Shown: piece by piece, positions 16,532 through 26,061 of the stretch
Layout of the letters: each line of letters opens with the position of its first letter
How positions within the stretch are numbered: the first letter of the stretch is position 1
Origin: Rathayibacter sp. SW19
Lineage (GTDB): Bacteria; Actinomycetota; Actinomycetes; Actinomycetales; Microbacteriaceae
Length of the DNA stretch: 64,000 bases
Reading direction: 5' to 3'
Assembly (NCBI RefSeq): GCF_030866825.1
Contig: NZ_CP133020.1
Location: 3,286,001-3,350,000 of the forward strand
Program-made: the position numbers and the translations under genes
Notes under the pieces: model-generated
Seen by the model: the letters and a program-made list of their open reading frames with translations, nothing else
Databases searched by the model: none
Told to the model about the DNA's origin: nothing

Positions 16532-17152
16532 TCACGCCACCTCCGGCTCGGCGAATTCGGCCATCGCGTCCAGCAACCACCGTGCCGTGTAGTCGGCGAA
16601 CGAGGCTCGCGGGAGCAAACGGTAGGTGGGTGTGTCGTCGGTTTGCCACAGGATCACCGGTGCAGCACCGACCATGGTGACCACGGCCATCCCGGCCGCG
16701 AAGGCGCGCGGATGCAGGTCGATGCTGCAACCCTTTTCCAACACATCCCGGGCGCTTGGCCCACTCAACTCCAACGTCGTGCGGTTGGCAGACAGATCCA
16801 CTACGAGGGCCGGAGATTCACCGAGCGCATCTGTGAGTAGTTGCGTCAGTTGCGTGGCGTCTTGCTCGCTGAACACCAGGAATTCATCGGGGCCAAGCCA
16901 CAGAACATGGTTCACTGACCCGGCGCTCACGCGCCCGCATGCGGTCGGGATTTCAGCGCCAAGCACGCCCGCCAGGCGCGTGGCCTGCGGTGTTCCTGGG
17001 GCGATACGCACGGAGATCATGGTCGCAAAGGGGATCTCGCGCAGCGAAACACCACGGGGGCCCTGAACTGTCGCGCCCGCCATCGCAGACTGCAGGTGCA
17101 CAAGAGGGCTGCGGGCCATATCCGGCCTGATCATCGCGGTCGGCTCAACCAT
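16532..17152 (-). CDS. soxG: Sarcosine oxidase gamma subunit
   Basis: A 206-residue SoxG, the smallest folate-domain-like subunit of heterotetrameric sarcosine oxidase. Recognisable features are SPLVHLQSAM near the N-terminus, LGPDEFLVFSEQ, and the late VVDLSANRTTLELSGPSARDVLEKGCSIDLHP segment shared with GcvT-like folds. The ATG at 17152 overlaps the soxA stop by 8 nt and has GGAAAGAGA upstream. The longer reading frame to 17215 lies inside soxA and is rejected. Confidence 0.9.
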   Translation of the reverse strand: MVEPTAMIRPDMARSPLVHLQSAMAGATVQGPRGVSLREIPFATMISVRIAPGTPQATRLAGVLGAEIPTACGRVSAGSVNHVLWLGPDEFLVFSEQDATQLTQLLTDALGESPALVVDLSANRTTLELSGPSARDVLEKGCSIDLHPRAFAAGMAVVTMVGAAPVILWQTDDTPTYRLLPRASFADYTARWLLDAMAEFAEPEVA

Positions 17153-20117
17153 CTCGTCTCTTTCCTTCCGGGTCGAAGAGCACGGTGGGCGCGACTTCGA
17201 CTTCCACCAGCGCATCGCCGACGGGTGAGAGCAGGCGCTCGCCGATTCGGTTTCGCCCGTTCTTGATCAGTGCCAGGCCGAACGTGCGACCGAGCGCGAC
17301 GCTCCGATAGCTCGACGTTACGAATCCTTCCATCGGGACCGGCCCGGCGTCGGGTGTGATCGCTGCCCCGAGTGCAACGAGTTGTGTACCTTCCGGCAGC
17401 AGAGTTGTGCGGTCCACCGGCAGTACAGAGACCAGGTGTTTGCGATCTTCACGGGCCGTGTCCGGTCGGCTGAATGAGCGTCGGCCGACGAAATCCTTGA
17501 CTTTGGAGACCACCCAACCCATGCCGGCATCCTGTGGAGTGGTCGTACCGTCCGTGTCCTGGCCGACGATGACGAAACCCTTCTCGGCACGGAGCACGTC
17601 CATGGTCTCCGTGCCATACGGGGTGATGTCGAATTCGGCGCCTGCATCGGCGACGTCCTCCCAGACGGCCCGCCCGTACCAGGCGGAGACGTTGATCTCG
17701 AACGCGAGCTCACCGGAAAAGGAGATCCGGCAGATGCGCGCCGGAACTCCGGAGGCCAGCACCGTGGATCGGAAGGTCATGAACGGGAACGCTTCGGCAG
17801 AGACATCCAACTCAGGAGCCATCTTCGCGATCACGTTGCGAGCCAGCGGTCCGACCACCGGAATCGTGGTCCACTGTTCCGTGGCAGACGTGAAGTAGAC
17901 GTCGAGTTCGGGCCACTCCGTCTGCGACCACTCCTCCAACCAGTCGAGGACCTTTGCCGCACCTCCCGTGGTCGTCGTCATGAAGTAGCAGTTCTCGGCA
18001 AGACGCAGGGTTGTGCCGTCATCGAAGATCATTCCGTCCGGCTGGCACATCACGCCGTAGCGCACAGAGCCGATCGCCAGCTTCTTGAACGCGTTGGTGT
18101 AGATGCGGTTCAAGAATTCGCCGGCGTCCGCACCGCGGATCTCGATCTTGCCGAGTGTGGTGCCGTCCATGAACGCAACGCCCTCGCGAGCGGCGCGACA
18201 TTCGCGAGCGACGGCGGCAGCCATGTCCTCACCGGGCTGCGGGTAGAACCGAGGCCGCTTCCATTGTCCGACGTTGTCGAACACGGCACCGTGCTCGACG
18301 TGCCACGAATGAATCGACGTCTGCCGCGCGGGATCATAGAGTTCGCCGCGCTGCCGGCCCGCCAACGCGACCAACGCTACCGGGGTATACGGGGCACGGT
18401 ACGTCGTCGTTCCGATCTCGCCCAACGACCGGCCGCCCAACAGGTCGGCGATAACTCCGATCGTATTGACGGCGGAGGTCTTCCCCTGATCGTTGGCCGT
18501 ACTAATAGAGGTATAGCGTTTGACATGCTCGACGCTGCGCATTCCGGCGTGCGTGGCGCGAGCCACGTCTGCGACCGTCGAGTCACGCTGCAGATCGACG
18601 AAGTGGGTGACCCAGTCCTGTGCCTTGCCGGTCAGCCCAGGCACAAGCCAGATCGGCCGCGCTGCTGTGATGGCAACTGCCGATGCTCCAGAGACTGACG
18701 CTTGCGGCGCGGATGCAGCGGATGCAGACGCGGCGGGCGCTGCGAATCCCGCAGCGGCCGCTGCCTCGAAACCGGCGGCCGCACCACGGGTCAGGCAGTC
18801 GGCCAGCGCATAGTCGCCGTGGGCGGCCCCGACCACCTGCTGATCGCGGACCGCGCCATCCGGTACGAAAGCCGCGAGCTCATCGTCCCACCGCAGCTTG
18901 CCCTGCCGCTGACTGTGCAAGTGGACAACAGGGCTGTAGCCGCCGGAGACCGCCAGCACGTCGCACTCCACCGTTTCCACCACACCGTCCAGCGTGTTGT
19001 CTGCGTTCAGGCCCCCGATGAGCACACCGGCCAACCGCTTTTCACCGACGCCCGCAACCACGACACTGCCCGTGTACACGCGGGTGGAGGCGGCAGCGAC
19101 CTCGGCAGCCCGAATGGAAAGCTTTGAGCGCGTGTCCGCGATGGCGACCACGTCGACTCCGGCATGCCTCAGGTCTGACGCGAGATCGTATGCGCAATCG
19201 TTGGTGGTCGAAATGACCACGCGAGAGCCTGCGGTCACCCCATAGCGGTTCAGGTAGGTGCGCACGGCAGAGGCGAGCATAATCCCGGGCAGGTCATTGT
19301 TCGCGAAGACCAGTGGACGCTCATGCGCCCCGGTGGCCACGATCACCTGCCGGGCGCGGATGTGCCAGATCCTCTGACGCGACACGTTCTGTGGAGCCGC
19401 TTCGCCGAGATGGTCGGTGCGGCGCTGGAGGGCGATCAAATAGTTGCTGTCGTAGCTGCCGAACACGGTCGTCCGGCTCAGCAGAGTGCACTCTGAATTC
19501 GCGGTCAGTTCCTGCACGGCTTCGTCAACCCATTCGGACGCAGGCACGCCGTCGATCGTCTCTGATCTCGAAGACAACAGCGCGCCGCCGAACTCGGCCT
19601 GCTCATCGATGACGATCACGCGCGCTCCACTGCGGGCAGCGGTACGCGCTGCCGACAAACCGGTTGGGCCCGCACCGATCACCAGAACATCGGTGTGAAC
19701 GTACTTCTTGTCGTAGATCGACTCGTCCTCTGCGGGATCCAGTCGACCAACTCCAGAAAGCGTCTCGGCTTCCAACCCGTCGAACAGTTCAACGGTGGGC
19801 GCGGGAAGCATTGATTCCGCACAACGACCGTTGACCCTGATCATGGCGTTCGGCTCCTCGACGCCGGCCGCCACAATGCCGCGCGGTCGCCCGAGATAGA
19901 TCGAATCCCCGACGGAAATCACCCCGTTTGCCAGCAGCGCAGACGCAACGGTGTCGCCGGGATGCCCGCTGAACGGCCGCCCATCGACCGTGAACCTCAG
20001 CTGCGTGCTGCGGTCGATTCTGCCGCCGGTCTGCAACCGCCTCGGCCCGATGTTCGGCTGGTCCGCGTCTGCCTGGTCCGCGTCGGCCTGCTCTGCCCCT
20101 GTCTGCTCCGGGCTCAT
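17145..20117 (-). CDS. soxA: Sarcosine oxidase alpha subunit
   Basis: A 990-residue subunit that binds NAD+ and tetrahydrofolate and receives the methylene group from sarcosine. An N-terminal 2Fe-2S-like ubiquitin-fold segment (about 30-115, TVDGRPFSGHPGDTVASALLANG) is followed by a dinucleotide-binding domain with VLVIGAGPTGLSAARTAARSG near 145. The C-terminal GcvT-like folate domain begins about residue 590. The start at 20117 (MSPEQTG) overlaps soxD by 4 nt. A further upstream extension runs inside soxD and is not used. The N-terminus carries short ADQ repeats, and an Ala-rich insert lies near 490-510. Confidence 0.93.
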   Translation of the reverse strand: MSPEQTGAEQADADQADADQPNIGPRRLQTGGRIDRSTQLRFTVDGRPFSGHPGDTVASALLANGVISVGDSIYLGRPRGIVAAGVEEPNAMIRVNGRCAESMLPAPTVELFDGLEAETLSGVGRLDPAEDESIYDKKYVHTDVLVIGAGPTGLSAARTAARSGARVIVIDEQAEFGGALLSSRSETIDGVPASEWVDEAVQELTANSECTLLSRTTVFGSYDSNYLIALQRRTDHLGEAAPQNVSRQRIWHIRARQVIVATGAHERPLVFANNDLPGIMLASAVRTYLNRYGVTAGSRVVISTTNDCAYDLASDLRHAGVDVVAIADTRSKLSIRAAEVAAASTRVYTGSVVVAGVGEKRLAGVLIGGLNADNTLDGVVETVECDVLAVSGGYSPVVHLHSQRQGKLRWDDELAAFVPDGAVRDQQVVGAAHGDYALADCLTRGAAAGFEAAAAAGFAAPAASASAASAPQASVSGASAVAITAARPIWLVPGLTGKAQDWVTHFVDLQRDSTVADVARATHAGMRSVEHVKRYTSISTANDQGKTSAVNTIGVIADLLGGRSLGEIGTTTYRAPYTPVALVALAGRQRGELYDPARQTSIHSWHVEHGAVFDNVGQWKRPRFYPQPGEDMAAAVARECRAAREGVAFMDGTTLGKIEIRGADAGEFLNRIYTNAFKKLAIGSVRYGVMCQPDGMIFDDGTTLRLAENCYFMTTTTGGAAKVLDWLEEWSQTEWPELDVYFTSATEQWTTIPVVGPLARNVIAKMAPELDVSAEAFPFMTFRSTVLASGVPARICRISFSGELAFEINVSAWYGRAVWEDVADAGAEFDITPYGTETMDVLRAEKGFVIVGQDTDGTTTPQDAGMGWVVSKVKDFVGRRSFSRPDTAREDRKHLVSVLPVDRTTLLPEGTQLVALGAAITPDAGPVPMEGFVTSSYRSVALGRTFGLALIKNGRNRIGERLLSPVGDALVEVEVAPTVLFDPEGKRRDG

Positions 20118-20410
20118 CGGATGCCCCCGCCGGTTTCGAGCGCCGGTCGGTCCTGCCCCATCGGGTAAACGGCGAGGATCTCGTAGGTCACGGTGTCGCG
20201 CACAACGTTGAACCAACGTCTGCAGCCCGCCGAGTGCACCCAGCGCTCGGCAAACGGCCCCATCGGGTTGTCTCGATAGAACAGGTACTCTGCCCACTGC
20301 GTGTCGGACAGCTCGTCCTCTGCCGCGGGAAACGGGATGTGCGCCTGCCCGCCGTAGTGATATTCGGTTTCGTCACGGGGGCCGCAGTACGGGCACGTGA
20401 TCAGAAGCAT
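20114..20410 (-). CDS. soxD: Sarcosine oxidase delta subunit
   Basis: A 98-residue zinc-binding subunit. The N-terminal CPYCGPRDETEYHYGG provides Cys and His ligands, and a later HSAGCRRWF supplies the remaining pair. The family signature NPMGPFAERWVH is present. It lies 10 nt after soxB and overlaps soxA by 4 nt, the standard soxBDAG order. Confidence 0.95.
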   Translation of the reverse strand: MLLITCPYCGPRDETEYHYGGQAHIPFPAAEDELSDTQWAEYLFYRDNPMGPFAERWVHSAGCRRWFNVVRDTVTYEILAVYPMGQDRPALETGGGIR

Positions 20411-20420
20411 GGTGATTCTC

Positions 20421-21638
20421 CTAGTGAGCCACGGCAGCAGCGCCGTGTTCGTCGATGAGGGCGCCGGAGACGAATCGCTCCAACCCGTACGCCCGGTTCA
20501 GCGGGTGCGGTTCGCCGGTGGCGATGGTGTGGGCGAAGGTCCAGCCGGCCGCCGGTGTCGCCTTGAATCCGCCCGTGCCCCAGCCGCAATTCACAAACAG
20601 GTTCTCGACGGGTGTCTTGCTGATCACCGGCGAGGCATCCGGGGTCACATCCACGATGCCGCCCCAGGTGCGCAACACGTGGGCGCGCGCGAAGATCGGA
20701 AAGAGTTCGACCGCTGCCGCCATCTGGCTCTCGATCACATGGAACGAGCCGCGTTGCCCGTAACCGTTGAACGAATCGATGCCGGCCCCCATCACCAGTT
20801 CGCCCTTGTGCGCCTGCGACACGTAGACGTGCACGTGGTTCGACATCACCACGGTCGGGTGCACCTGCTCGTTCAGTTCAGAGACCAGAGCCTGCAAGGG
20901 ATGCGATTGGATCGGCAGCCGGAAGCCGGCTTTTTCTGCAAGCACGCTGCTGTGCCCCGCGGCCGCCAGGCCGACCCTGCCCGTATTGATCCGCCCTCGG
21001 GTGGTCTCAACGCCGACGACGCGGTTGCCGTCTTTGACGAAGCCGGTGACTTCGCAGTTCTGGATGATGTCCACGCCCATTTCATCGGCCTTGCGCGCGA
21101 ACGCCCAGGCAACGTGGTCGTGTTTGGCGATGCCGCCTCGCGGCTGATAGGTGCCACCGAGCACGGGGTAACGGATGTTGTCGGAGGTGTTCAGGATCGG
21201 GCACACCTCGCGAACCTGGTCGACGTCCAGCCACTCGGCGTCGATCCCGTTGAGCTTGTTGGCGCTGACCCGTCGCACACTTTCCCGTACATCAGACAGC
21301 GTGTGCGCCAGGTTCAGCACTCCGCGCTGGCTGAACAGGAAGTCGTATTCGAGCTCTTCCGGCAGCTTCTCCCACAGTTTGAGTGCGAACTCGTAGATCG
21401 CCGCGCTCTCGTCCCACAGGTAGTTCGACCGAATGATCGTCGTGTTGCGTGCCATGTTGCCGCCCGCCAGCCAGCCGCGCTCGAGAATGGCGATATTCGT
21501 CATGCCATGGTTCTTGGCCAGATAGTATGCGGTCGTCAGACCGTGACCGCCACCGCCGACGATGACGGCATCATAGGAGCGCTTGGGGTCCGGGTTGCGC
21601 CAGAGAAAGTCAGGATGCTCGGGAAGCACGTCAACCAT
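20421..21638 (-). CDS. soxB: Sarcosine oxidase beta subunit
   Basis: A 405-residue flavoprotein that oxidises sarcosine to glycine. The FAD-binding GGGGHGLTTAYYLAKNHG is near residue 30, and the typical NTTIIRSNYLWDESAAIYEFALKLWE segment follows near 75. In this family FMN is attached covalently to a histidine of the beta subunit; HPLQALVSELNEQVHP (about 245) is the corresponding region. It heads the soxBDAG-purU-dpaL unit and is divergent from the GntR gene, with a candidate operator between. Confidence 0.95.
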   Translation of the reverse strand: MVDVLPEHPDFLWRNPDPKRSYDAVIVGGGGHGLTTAYYLAKNHGMTNIAILERGWLAGGNMARNTTIIRSNYLWDESAAIYEFALKLWEKLPEELEYDFLFSQRGVLNLAHTLSDVRESVRRVSANKLNGIDAEWLDVDQVREVCPILNTSDNIRYPVLGGTYQPRGGIAKHDHVAWAFARKADEMGVDIIQNCEVTGFVKDGNRVVGVETTRGRINTGRVGLAAAGHSSVLAEKAGFRLPIQSHPLQALVSELNEQVHPTVVMSNHVHVYVSQAHKGELVMGAGIDSFNGYGQRGSFHVIESQMAAAVELFPIFARAHVLRTWGGIVDVTPDASPVISKTPVENLFVNCGWGTGGFKATPAAGWTFAHTIATGEPHPLNRAYGLERFVSGALIDEHGAAAVAH

Positions 21639-21679
21639 AGATTTCCCCTTCGAGTGCGTGATATTTCGCCCTCAATAAT

Positions 21680-21691
21680 CTGATATATCAG
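21680..21691. promoter_or_regulatory. Candidate GntR (FCD) operator, CTGATATATCAG
   Basis: CTGATATATCAG is a perfect 12-bp palindrome in the 138-nt divergent gap between soxB and the GntR gene. FCD-type GntR repressors commonly bind palindromes with a TGATATATCA-like core, so this is the most likely site for autoregulation and control of the sox operon. No second copy was noticed upstream of dmgO or betA. Confidence 0.6.
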
Positions 21692-21776
21692 CAGTGTCTC
21701 CATGTTAGGGTGAATGTTGTATCAAGTCAATCGTCCGGGGGAATTCGCTCGAACGACGAGGCGAAGGAGTTCGATC

Positions 21777-22451
21777 GTGAGTCTGACCACAGATCTTCCG
21801 GGCACTGAGTCACCATCGCTTTCTTTGGCGGATGCCGCGTACCAGCAACTCCGCGACAAGCTGATCATGCTCGACATCCGGCCGGGCGACCCCATCAACG
21901 ATGGACTCCTGGCGGGGGAATTGCAGATGGGCCGCACCCCTGTGCGTGAAGCACTCAAGCGGTTGGAAAGCGACCACCTGGTCGTCTCATACGCCCGGCG
22001 CGGCACGTTCGCCACCACCGTCGACATCACAGAGTTGGCAGACGTGTCTGAGATCCGCGAACTCCTGGAACCCCTCGCTGCCCGCCGCGCAGCCAAGATG
22101 TCCACACCATCGATGCGCAGACAGCTGCGCGAGGTCGCTGGAACAATATCCTCCATCGCATCGGCAGCCACCGGCGATCAGCGTGAACTGATGCGCTATG
22201 ACATCACCGTTCACCGCCTGATCTACCGTGCAGCCGCCAACCGGCACCTCGAAGACGTTCTGGTGCGCTACGACAACCTCGCCACCCGGATCTGGTGCCT
22301 GGTGCTCGACAAAGTGCCAACCGTCACAGGACACATTGCCGAGCACGCACAACTCTTGGAGGCGATTGCCGACGGCGACGAAGCACGGGCCGAGCGGCTC
22401 GCGCTGGAGCACGTGATCAACTTCGGGGCGACCATCCGCGACGTGCTCTGA
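21777..22451 (+). CDS. GntR family regulator, FCD subfamily
   Basis: A 224-residue regulator. The winged HTH covers about residues 15-85 (AYQQLRDKLIMLDIRPGDPINDGLLAGELQMGRTPVREALKRLE), followed by the all-helical FCD ligand domain with metal-binding Asp/His residues (RYDITVHRLIYRAAANRHLEDVL and the later ALEHVINF). The GTG at 21777 follows GAAGGAG at 7 nt; the reading frame extends upstream without a ribosome site. Placed between soxB and dmgO, it probably responds to an intermediate of methylglycine catabolism. Confidence 0.88.
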   Translation: MSLTTDLPGTESPSLSLADAAYQQLRDKLIMLDIRPGDPINDGLLAGELQMGRTPVREALKRLESDHLVVSYARRGTFATTVDITELADVSEIRELLEPLAARRAAKMSTPSMRRQLREVAGTISSIASAATGDQRELMRYDITVHRLIYRAAANRHLEDVLVRYDNLATRIWCLVLDKVPTVTGHIAEHAQLLEAIADGDEARAERLALEHVINFGATIRDVL

Positions 22452-22470
22452 GCATTCCGCACGGCTAGGT

Positions 22471-24948
22471 TCAACAACGCAGTCGAGCGCCCTCCGGGTC
22501 GAACGCCGGCTCGACCGCCACCGTCGCCGGTATGCGCCTGCCGAAATACCCGATCTCGACGTGGGTACCAGGCACGGCGTGTTCGGCCGGCAGCCAGGCG
22601 TAGGCCAGCGGCGTGCCGAGCGTATACCCGTATCCGGCGGAGGTCACGTAGCCCACGACGCGGTCACCGTGGAACACAGGCTCTGACCCGACTACAACGC
22701 CGTTCGGGTCGTCGATGAGAAGAAGGCTGAGTCTCCGTTCGGGCGCGGGCGCGTCAACCAGCGCATCTCGGCCGAGGAATGACGGCTTGTTCATCCGCAC
22801 CGCGAACTCGAGCCCCGCTTCGGCGGGCGTGTGGTCGTTGTTCATATCCGCGCCGAACGAACGGTAGCCCTTCTCAAGGCGCAATGCATTGAACGCGCCC
22901 CTGCCGGCCGCGATGATGCCGTGTTCCGCTCCTGCGCTCATCAGGGTGTCCCAGAGGGTCAGACCAAGGTCGGCGGTGCAATACAACTCCCAACCCAACT
23001 CACCGACATAAGACAGTCGCAGCGCCGTCACCTCGACCAGGCCGAGATAGCCGGTCTTGGCCTTGAAGTATCCAAATCCTTGATGCGAGAAGTCGGTGTC
23101 CGTCAGAGACTGCACCACCGCACGCGCCTTCGGACCCCAGATGCCGATGCAGCACGTGCCCGGCGTGCTGTCTCTCACCTGCACCGCGCTTGCCGCGGGC
23201 AGCCGCCGGCGCATCCAATCCTCATCGATCGCACCGTTCGCTCCGACCTGATAGAACTCCTCCCCGAGCCGCGCGACGGTCACGTCCGAGTGGATGTGCC
23301 CGTTCTGATCGAGCATCAAGCAGTACGTGACAGAGCCGATGGCCCGGTCGACGTTGCCAGTGACCAGCTCCTGCAAGAAGGCCGTCGCACCGGGGCCGGT
23401 CACCTCGAGTCGCTTGAGCGCGGTCATGTCGTAGATGGCGACATCCGTTCGAGTGATGGCCGCCTCGGCGGCGACGGTTGGCGACCAGAAGCGCGCCGCC
23501 CACTCGTCCGGCCTTGGGATATTCCAGCCGGTGTTCCGGTCGCTGCAAACCAACCCATCGTTCGCCGCGTACCACTGCGGGCGCTCCCACCCGTTGGCCT
23601 CCAAGAAGACCGCGCCCAGCTCCTGCTGGCGCGGATAGAACGGTGTGGTGCGAAGTGGCCGGGAGTGCTCCTTGGGTTGCAGCGGGTGCAGGATGTCGTA
23701 TACCTCAACGAAGTTCTGACTATCAGTGGCCTCAACGTAGGTCGGCCCGAGCTGGAACTTCTCGAATCTGTTGATGTCACACGCGTGCAGGTCAAAGGAC
23801 GTGCACTGCCCGTCGACGATCCATTCGGCCATCGCTCGGCCGACTCCAGCCGAATGCGTGACCCAGACCGCCTCAGCGAACCAGAAGCCGTCGAGGCTCG
23901 GGTGCGGCCCGAGCAGCGGCATGTTGTCAACCGTGAAGGAGAACACGCCGTTGATCTCGCCCTCCAACTCCGCTCCCCTTGTTGCCGGCAGGATGCGCGC
24001 GCTTTCGGTCAGCGCGAACTCGAAGTCCTCCGGCGTGAACGGCAGCACCGATGGCATCGATCCGGCGCGCTCCACATCCGACCAGTGCGTCAGCTCGTCC
24101 ACGGCCACCGGCATCGGCCGGTGACGATACGAGCCGATCCCGAGGCCTTGGAAATTCTGCCGGTAGTAAAGGTCGGCGTCCTGATGACGCAGCACAGGCA
24201 ATATTGCCTCGGCGCTGCCTCGGTTGGACAGTGCAGCGAGCGGTTTCGTCCAGGTGTGCTGGTGCGCCAGCGGCGTCAAGGCGAGTCGCTGGTCGACCAG
24301 CGCGGCAATCTTCGGCCCCCAAATACCCGCGCAGCAGACCACGATGTCTGCGTCCAGGTGTCCCCGGTCGGTGTCGATACCGGTCACCTTGCCACCCGAG
24401 GTCGTCACCCCGAGCACTTCGTGATGGTCCAGCACCCGAGCACCACGAGACACCGCCCGATCCAGCTGGGCCGCGATACCGCGAACCGATTTGGCGATAC
24501 CGTCTCCTGGCACATAGAGCCCGGCTTGTACGACAGTCGGGTCCAGCAGATCCCAGGTCGCAGCAGCTTCTGAGGCGTCCATCAGCCTGGCGCCCGTCAG
24601 ACCCCAGGCCTGGGCGAAGCCCAGGCGCCGTTGCAGTTCTTTGGCCCGTTCCGGCGTCGTCGCAATTTCCAGGCCGCCGACAGGCAGGAAGCACGGCTGA
24701 CCGTTCCACTGCAAGCCGCCCAGCTTGTCGACGGTGTACTTCGCCAGCTGTGTCATCACCTGTGACCCGTTGGTTTGAAACACGACCCCCGGCGCGTGCG
24801 AACTCGAGCCGCCCGCTTCCGGCAACGGCCCAGCATCCACCACAGTGACGTCGCTCCAGCCCTTCGCGGTGATCTCGTCCGCCAGCGCGGCGCCGACCAC
24901 ACCGCCTCCGATGACTATTACTCTCGGCTGAGCCGTTGATGTGACCAT
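22471..24948 (-). CDS. dmgO: Dimethylglycine oxidase (FAD + GcvT-like folate domain)
   Basis: An 825-residue enzyme closely resembling Arthrobacter dimethylglycine oxidase in length and order. The FAD domain opens VIVIGGGVVGAALADEITAKG, and GGSSSHAPGVVFQTN is the loop that in DMGO carries the covalently bound flavin histidine. From about residue 430 a folate-binding GcvT domain follows (AIYDMTALKRLEVTGPGATAFL, LSYVGELGWELY). It oxidatively demethylates N,N-dimethylglycine to sarcosine, passing the methyl as methylene-THF. A TTG 12 nt upstream is an alternative start. It lies downstream of the betaine transporter genes and converges with the GntR gene. Confidence 0.9.
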   Translation of the reverse strand: MVTSTAQPRVIVIGGGVVGAALADEITAKGWSDVTVVDAGPLPEAGGSSSHAPGVVFQTNGSQVMTQLAKYTVDKLGGLQWNGQPCFLPVGGLEIATTPERAKELQRRLGFAQAWGLTGARLMDASEAAATWDLLDPTVVQAGLYVPGDGIAKSVRGIAAQLDRAVSRGARVLDHHEVLGVTTSGGKVTGIDTDRGHLDADIVVCCAGIWGPKIAALVDQRLALTPLAHQHTWTKPLAALSNRGSAEAILPVLRHQDADLYYRQNFQGLGIGSYRHRPMPVAVDELTHWSDVERAGSMPSVLPFTPEDFEFALTESARILPATRGAELEGEINGVFSFTVDNMPLLGPHPSLDGFWFAEAVWVTHSAGVGRAMAEWIVDGQCTSFDLHACDINRFEKFQLGPTYVEATDSQNFVEVYDILHPLQPKEHSRPLRTTPFYPRQQELGAVFLEANGWERPQWYAANDGLVCSDRNTGWNIPRPDEWAARFWSPTVAAEAAITRTDVAIYDMTALKRLEVTGPGATAFLQELVTGNVDRAIGSVTYCLMLDQNGHIHSDVTVARLGEEFYQVGANGAIDEDWMRRRLPAASAVQVRDSTPGTCCIGIWGPKARAVVQSLTDTDFSHQGFGYFKAKTGYLGLVEVTALRLSYVGELGWELYCTADLGLTLWDTLMSAGAEHGIIAAGRGAFNALRLEKGYRSFGADMNNDHTPAEAGLEFAVRMNKPSFLGRDALVDAPAPERRLSLLLIDDPNGVVVGSEPVFHGDRVVGYVTSAGYGYTLGTPLAYAWLPAEHAVPGTHVEIGYFGRRIPATVAVEPAFDPEGARLRC

Positions 24949-24977
24949 TTCGCTTCGCAACGCACTTTCTCTTGAGA

Positions 24978-25007
24978 GCCGGGCACCCGGTTCCCCGAGT
25001 GCCCGGC
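24978..25007. terminator. Intergenic hairpin between proX-like gene and dmgO
   Basis: GCCGGGCAC (24978-24986) pairs perfectly with GTGCCCGGC (24999-25007) across a 12-nt loop. It lies after the binding-protein gene and before dmgO on the minus strand. There is no U-tract. It may be a partial terminator or an mRNA-stabilising hairpin that keeps the binding-protein message more abundant, as in many ABC operons. Confidence 0.5.
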
Positions 25008-25086
25008 GCGTACTGTGATGATTGGCCGATCGGATCCGGGCTGCTGCCGGATCTTCTGAACCAGGTGTCCTACCTGAGCAAGCGCC

Positions 25087-26061
25087 CTACTTCAGCCAGG
25101 CGTCGACCTTGCTCTTGTTAGCGTCAACCCATTTCTTAGCGGCAGCCGCCGGCGTCATCTTGTCTGCCGTGATGTACTTCGCAACCAGGTTCTGGTCATC
25201 GTTGGTCCAGTGGAAGTTCTTCAACAGGTTGGCTGCCGGCTTGTTATTCTTCTCCAGCTTCACCGACATGATCTTGTTCAGCGGGTCCGTCGGATAGTCG
25301 CAGGCGACTGCGGCAGCGACGGCATCACAGCCGGCTGTGTATGCAGGAAGCTTCACATTCTTCAAGGGCACCTCGGAGAGGAACCACTGCGGTGAGTAGA
25401 AGTAACCGATCATCCACGTCTTGTTCGTCTCCGCAGAACGGAACGCCTGAATCAGTGCGGCCTCCGAGCCGGAGTACACCACTTTGAAGTTGAGCTTCAA
25501 GTTCGTCATGAGCGCCGCGTCGTTTGTGACGAACGAGGGATCACCGTCGAGGAACTGGCCCTGCCCGCCGGATTCCGGCGTCTTGAAGTTCTCCGCGTAC
25601 TTGTTCAGGTTCTTCCAATCGAGAATATCGGGGTGCGCCTTTGCCAACCACGGCGGAACGAACCAGCCGATCTTTCCGATGTTTCCGGTCAAGCCGGCGT
25701 CCACGGCGACTTTCTGATCGGTGATGTACTTCTTCGCCAGGTCTTCGTGACCCCAGTTTTCGATGATCGCGTCGACAGTTCCGTCTCCGAGACCTTGCCA
25801 GCCAACCTGCTCGGCGAGAGGCAACTGCTTGATCGTGCATCCCAGCCGCGTTTGCGCGACATAGGTATATACGGCAGCGTCTGCCGTGTAACCGACCCAG
25901 TCGCTCATTGCGAGGTTGACGTTGCCGCATTTCGATGCGGCAGCGGTTGAGCCACCGCCGGTATTCAGCGAGCTACTACACCCGGTGATCAGCAGCAGGG
26001 CTGTTGTCAGCACGGCTGCGCTACTGAGGTAGCGCTTCCGGCTCACGTTGTTGCGTGCCAT
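25087..26061 (-). CDS. Glycine betaine/choline ABC transporter substrate-binding lipoprotein (ProX-like)
   Basis: A 324-residue binding protein of the OpuAC/ProX type. The signal peptide ends with lipobox LLITGC. The mature protein opens GNVNLAMSDWVGYTADAAVYTYVAQTRLGC, typical of quaternary-amine binders, and contains the Trp/Tyr-rich segments (ENWGHED, YFYSPQWFLSE) that form aromatic cages for trimethylammonium groups. A good AAAGGAA ribosome site precedes the ATG, although the start lies 41 nt inside the permease gene. Likely substrates are glycine betaine, choline or dimethylglycine. Confidence 0.87.
   Translation of the reverse strand: MARNNVSRKRYLSSAAVLTTALLLITGCSSSLNTGGGSTAAASKCGNVNLAMSDWVGYTADAAVYTYVAQTRLGCTIKQLPLAEQVGWQGLGDGTVDAIIENWGHEDLAKKYITDQKVAVDAGLTGNIGKIGWFVPPWLAKAHPDILDWKNLNKYAENFKTPESGGQGQFLDGDPSFVTNDAALMTNLKLNFKVVYSGSEAALIQAFRSAETNKTWMIGYFYSPQWFLSEVPLKNVKLPAYTAGCDAVAAAVACDYPTDPLNKIMSVKLEKNNKPAANLLKNFHWTNDDQNLVAKYITADKMTPAAAAKKWVDANKSKVDAWLK

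Noticed and set aside
20397..21683. 428-residue plus-strand frame
   Set aside because: Antisense to soxB.
22831..24573. 580-residue plus-strand frame
   Set aside because: Antisense shadow of dimethylglycine oxidase; composition is atypical and no motif is seen.
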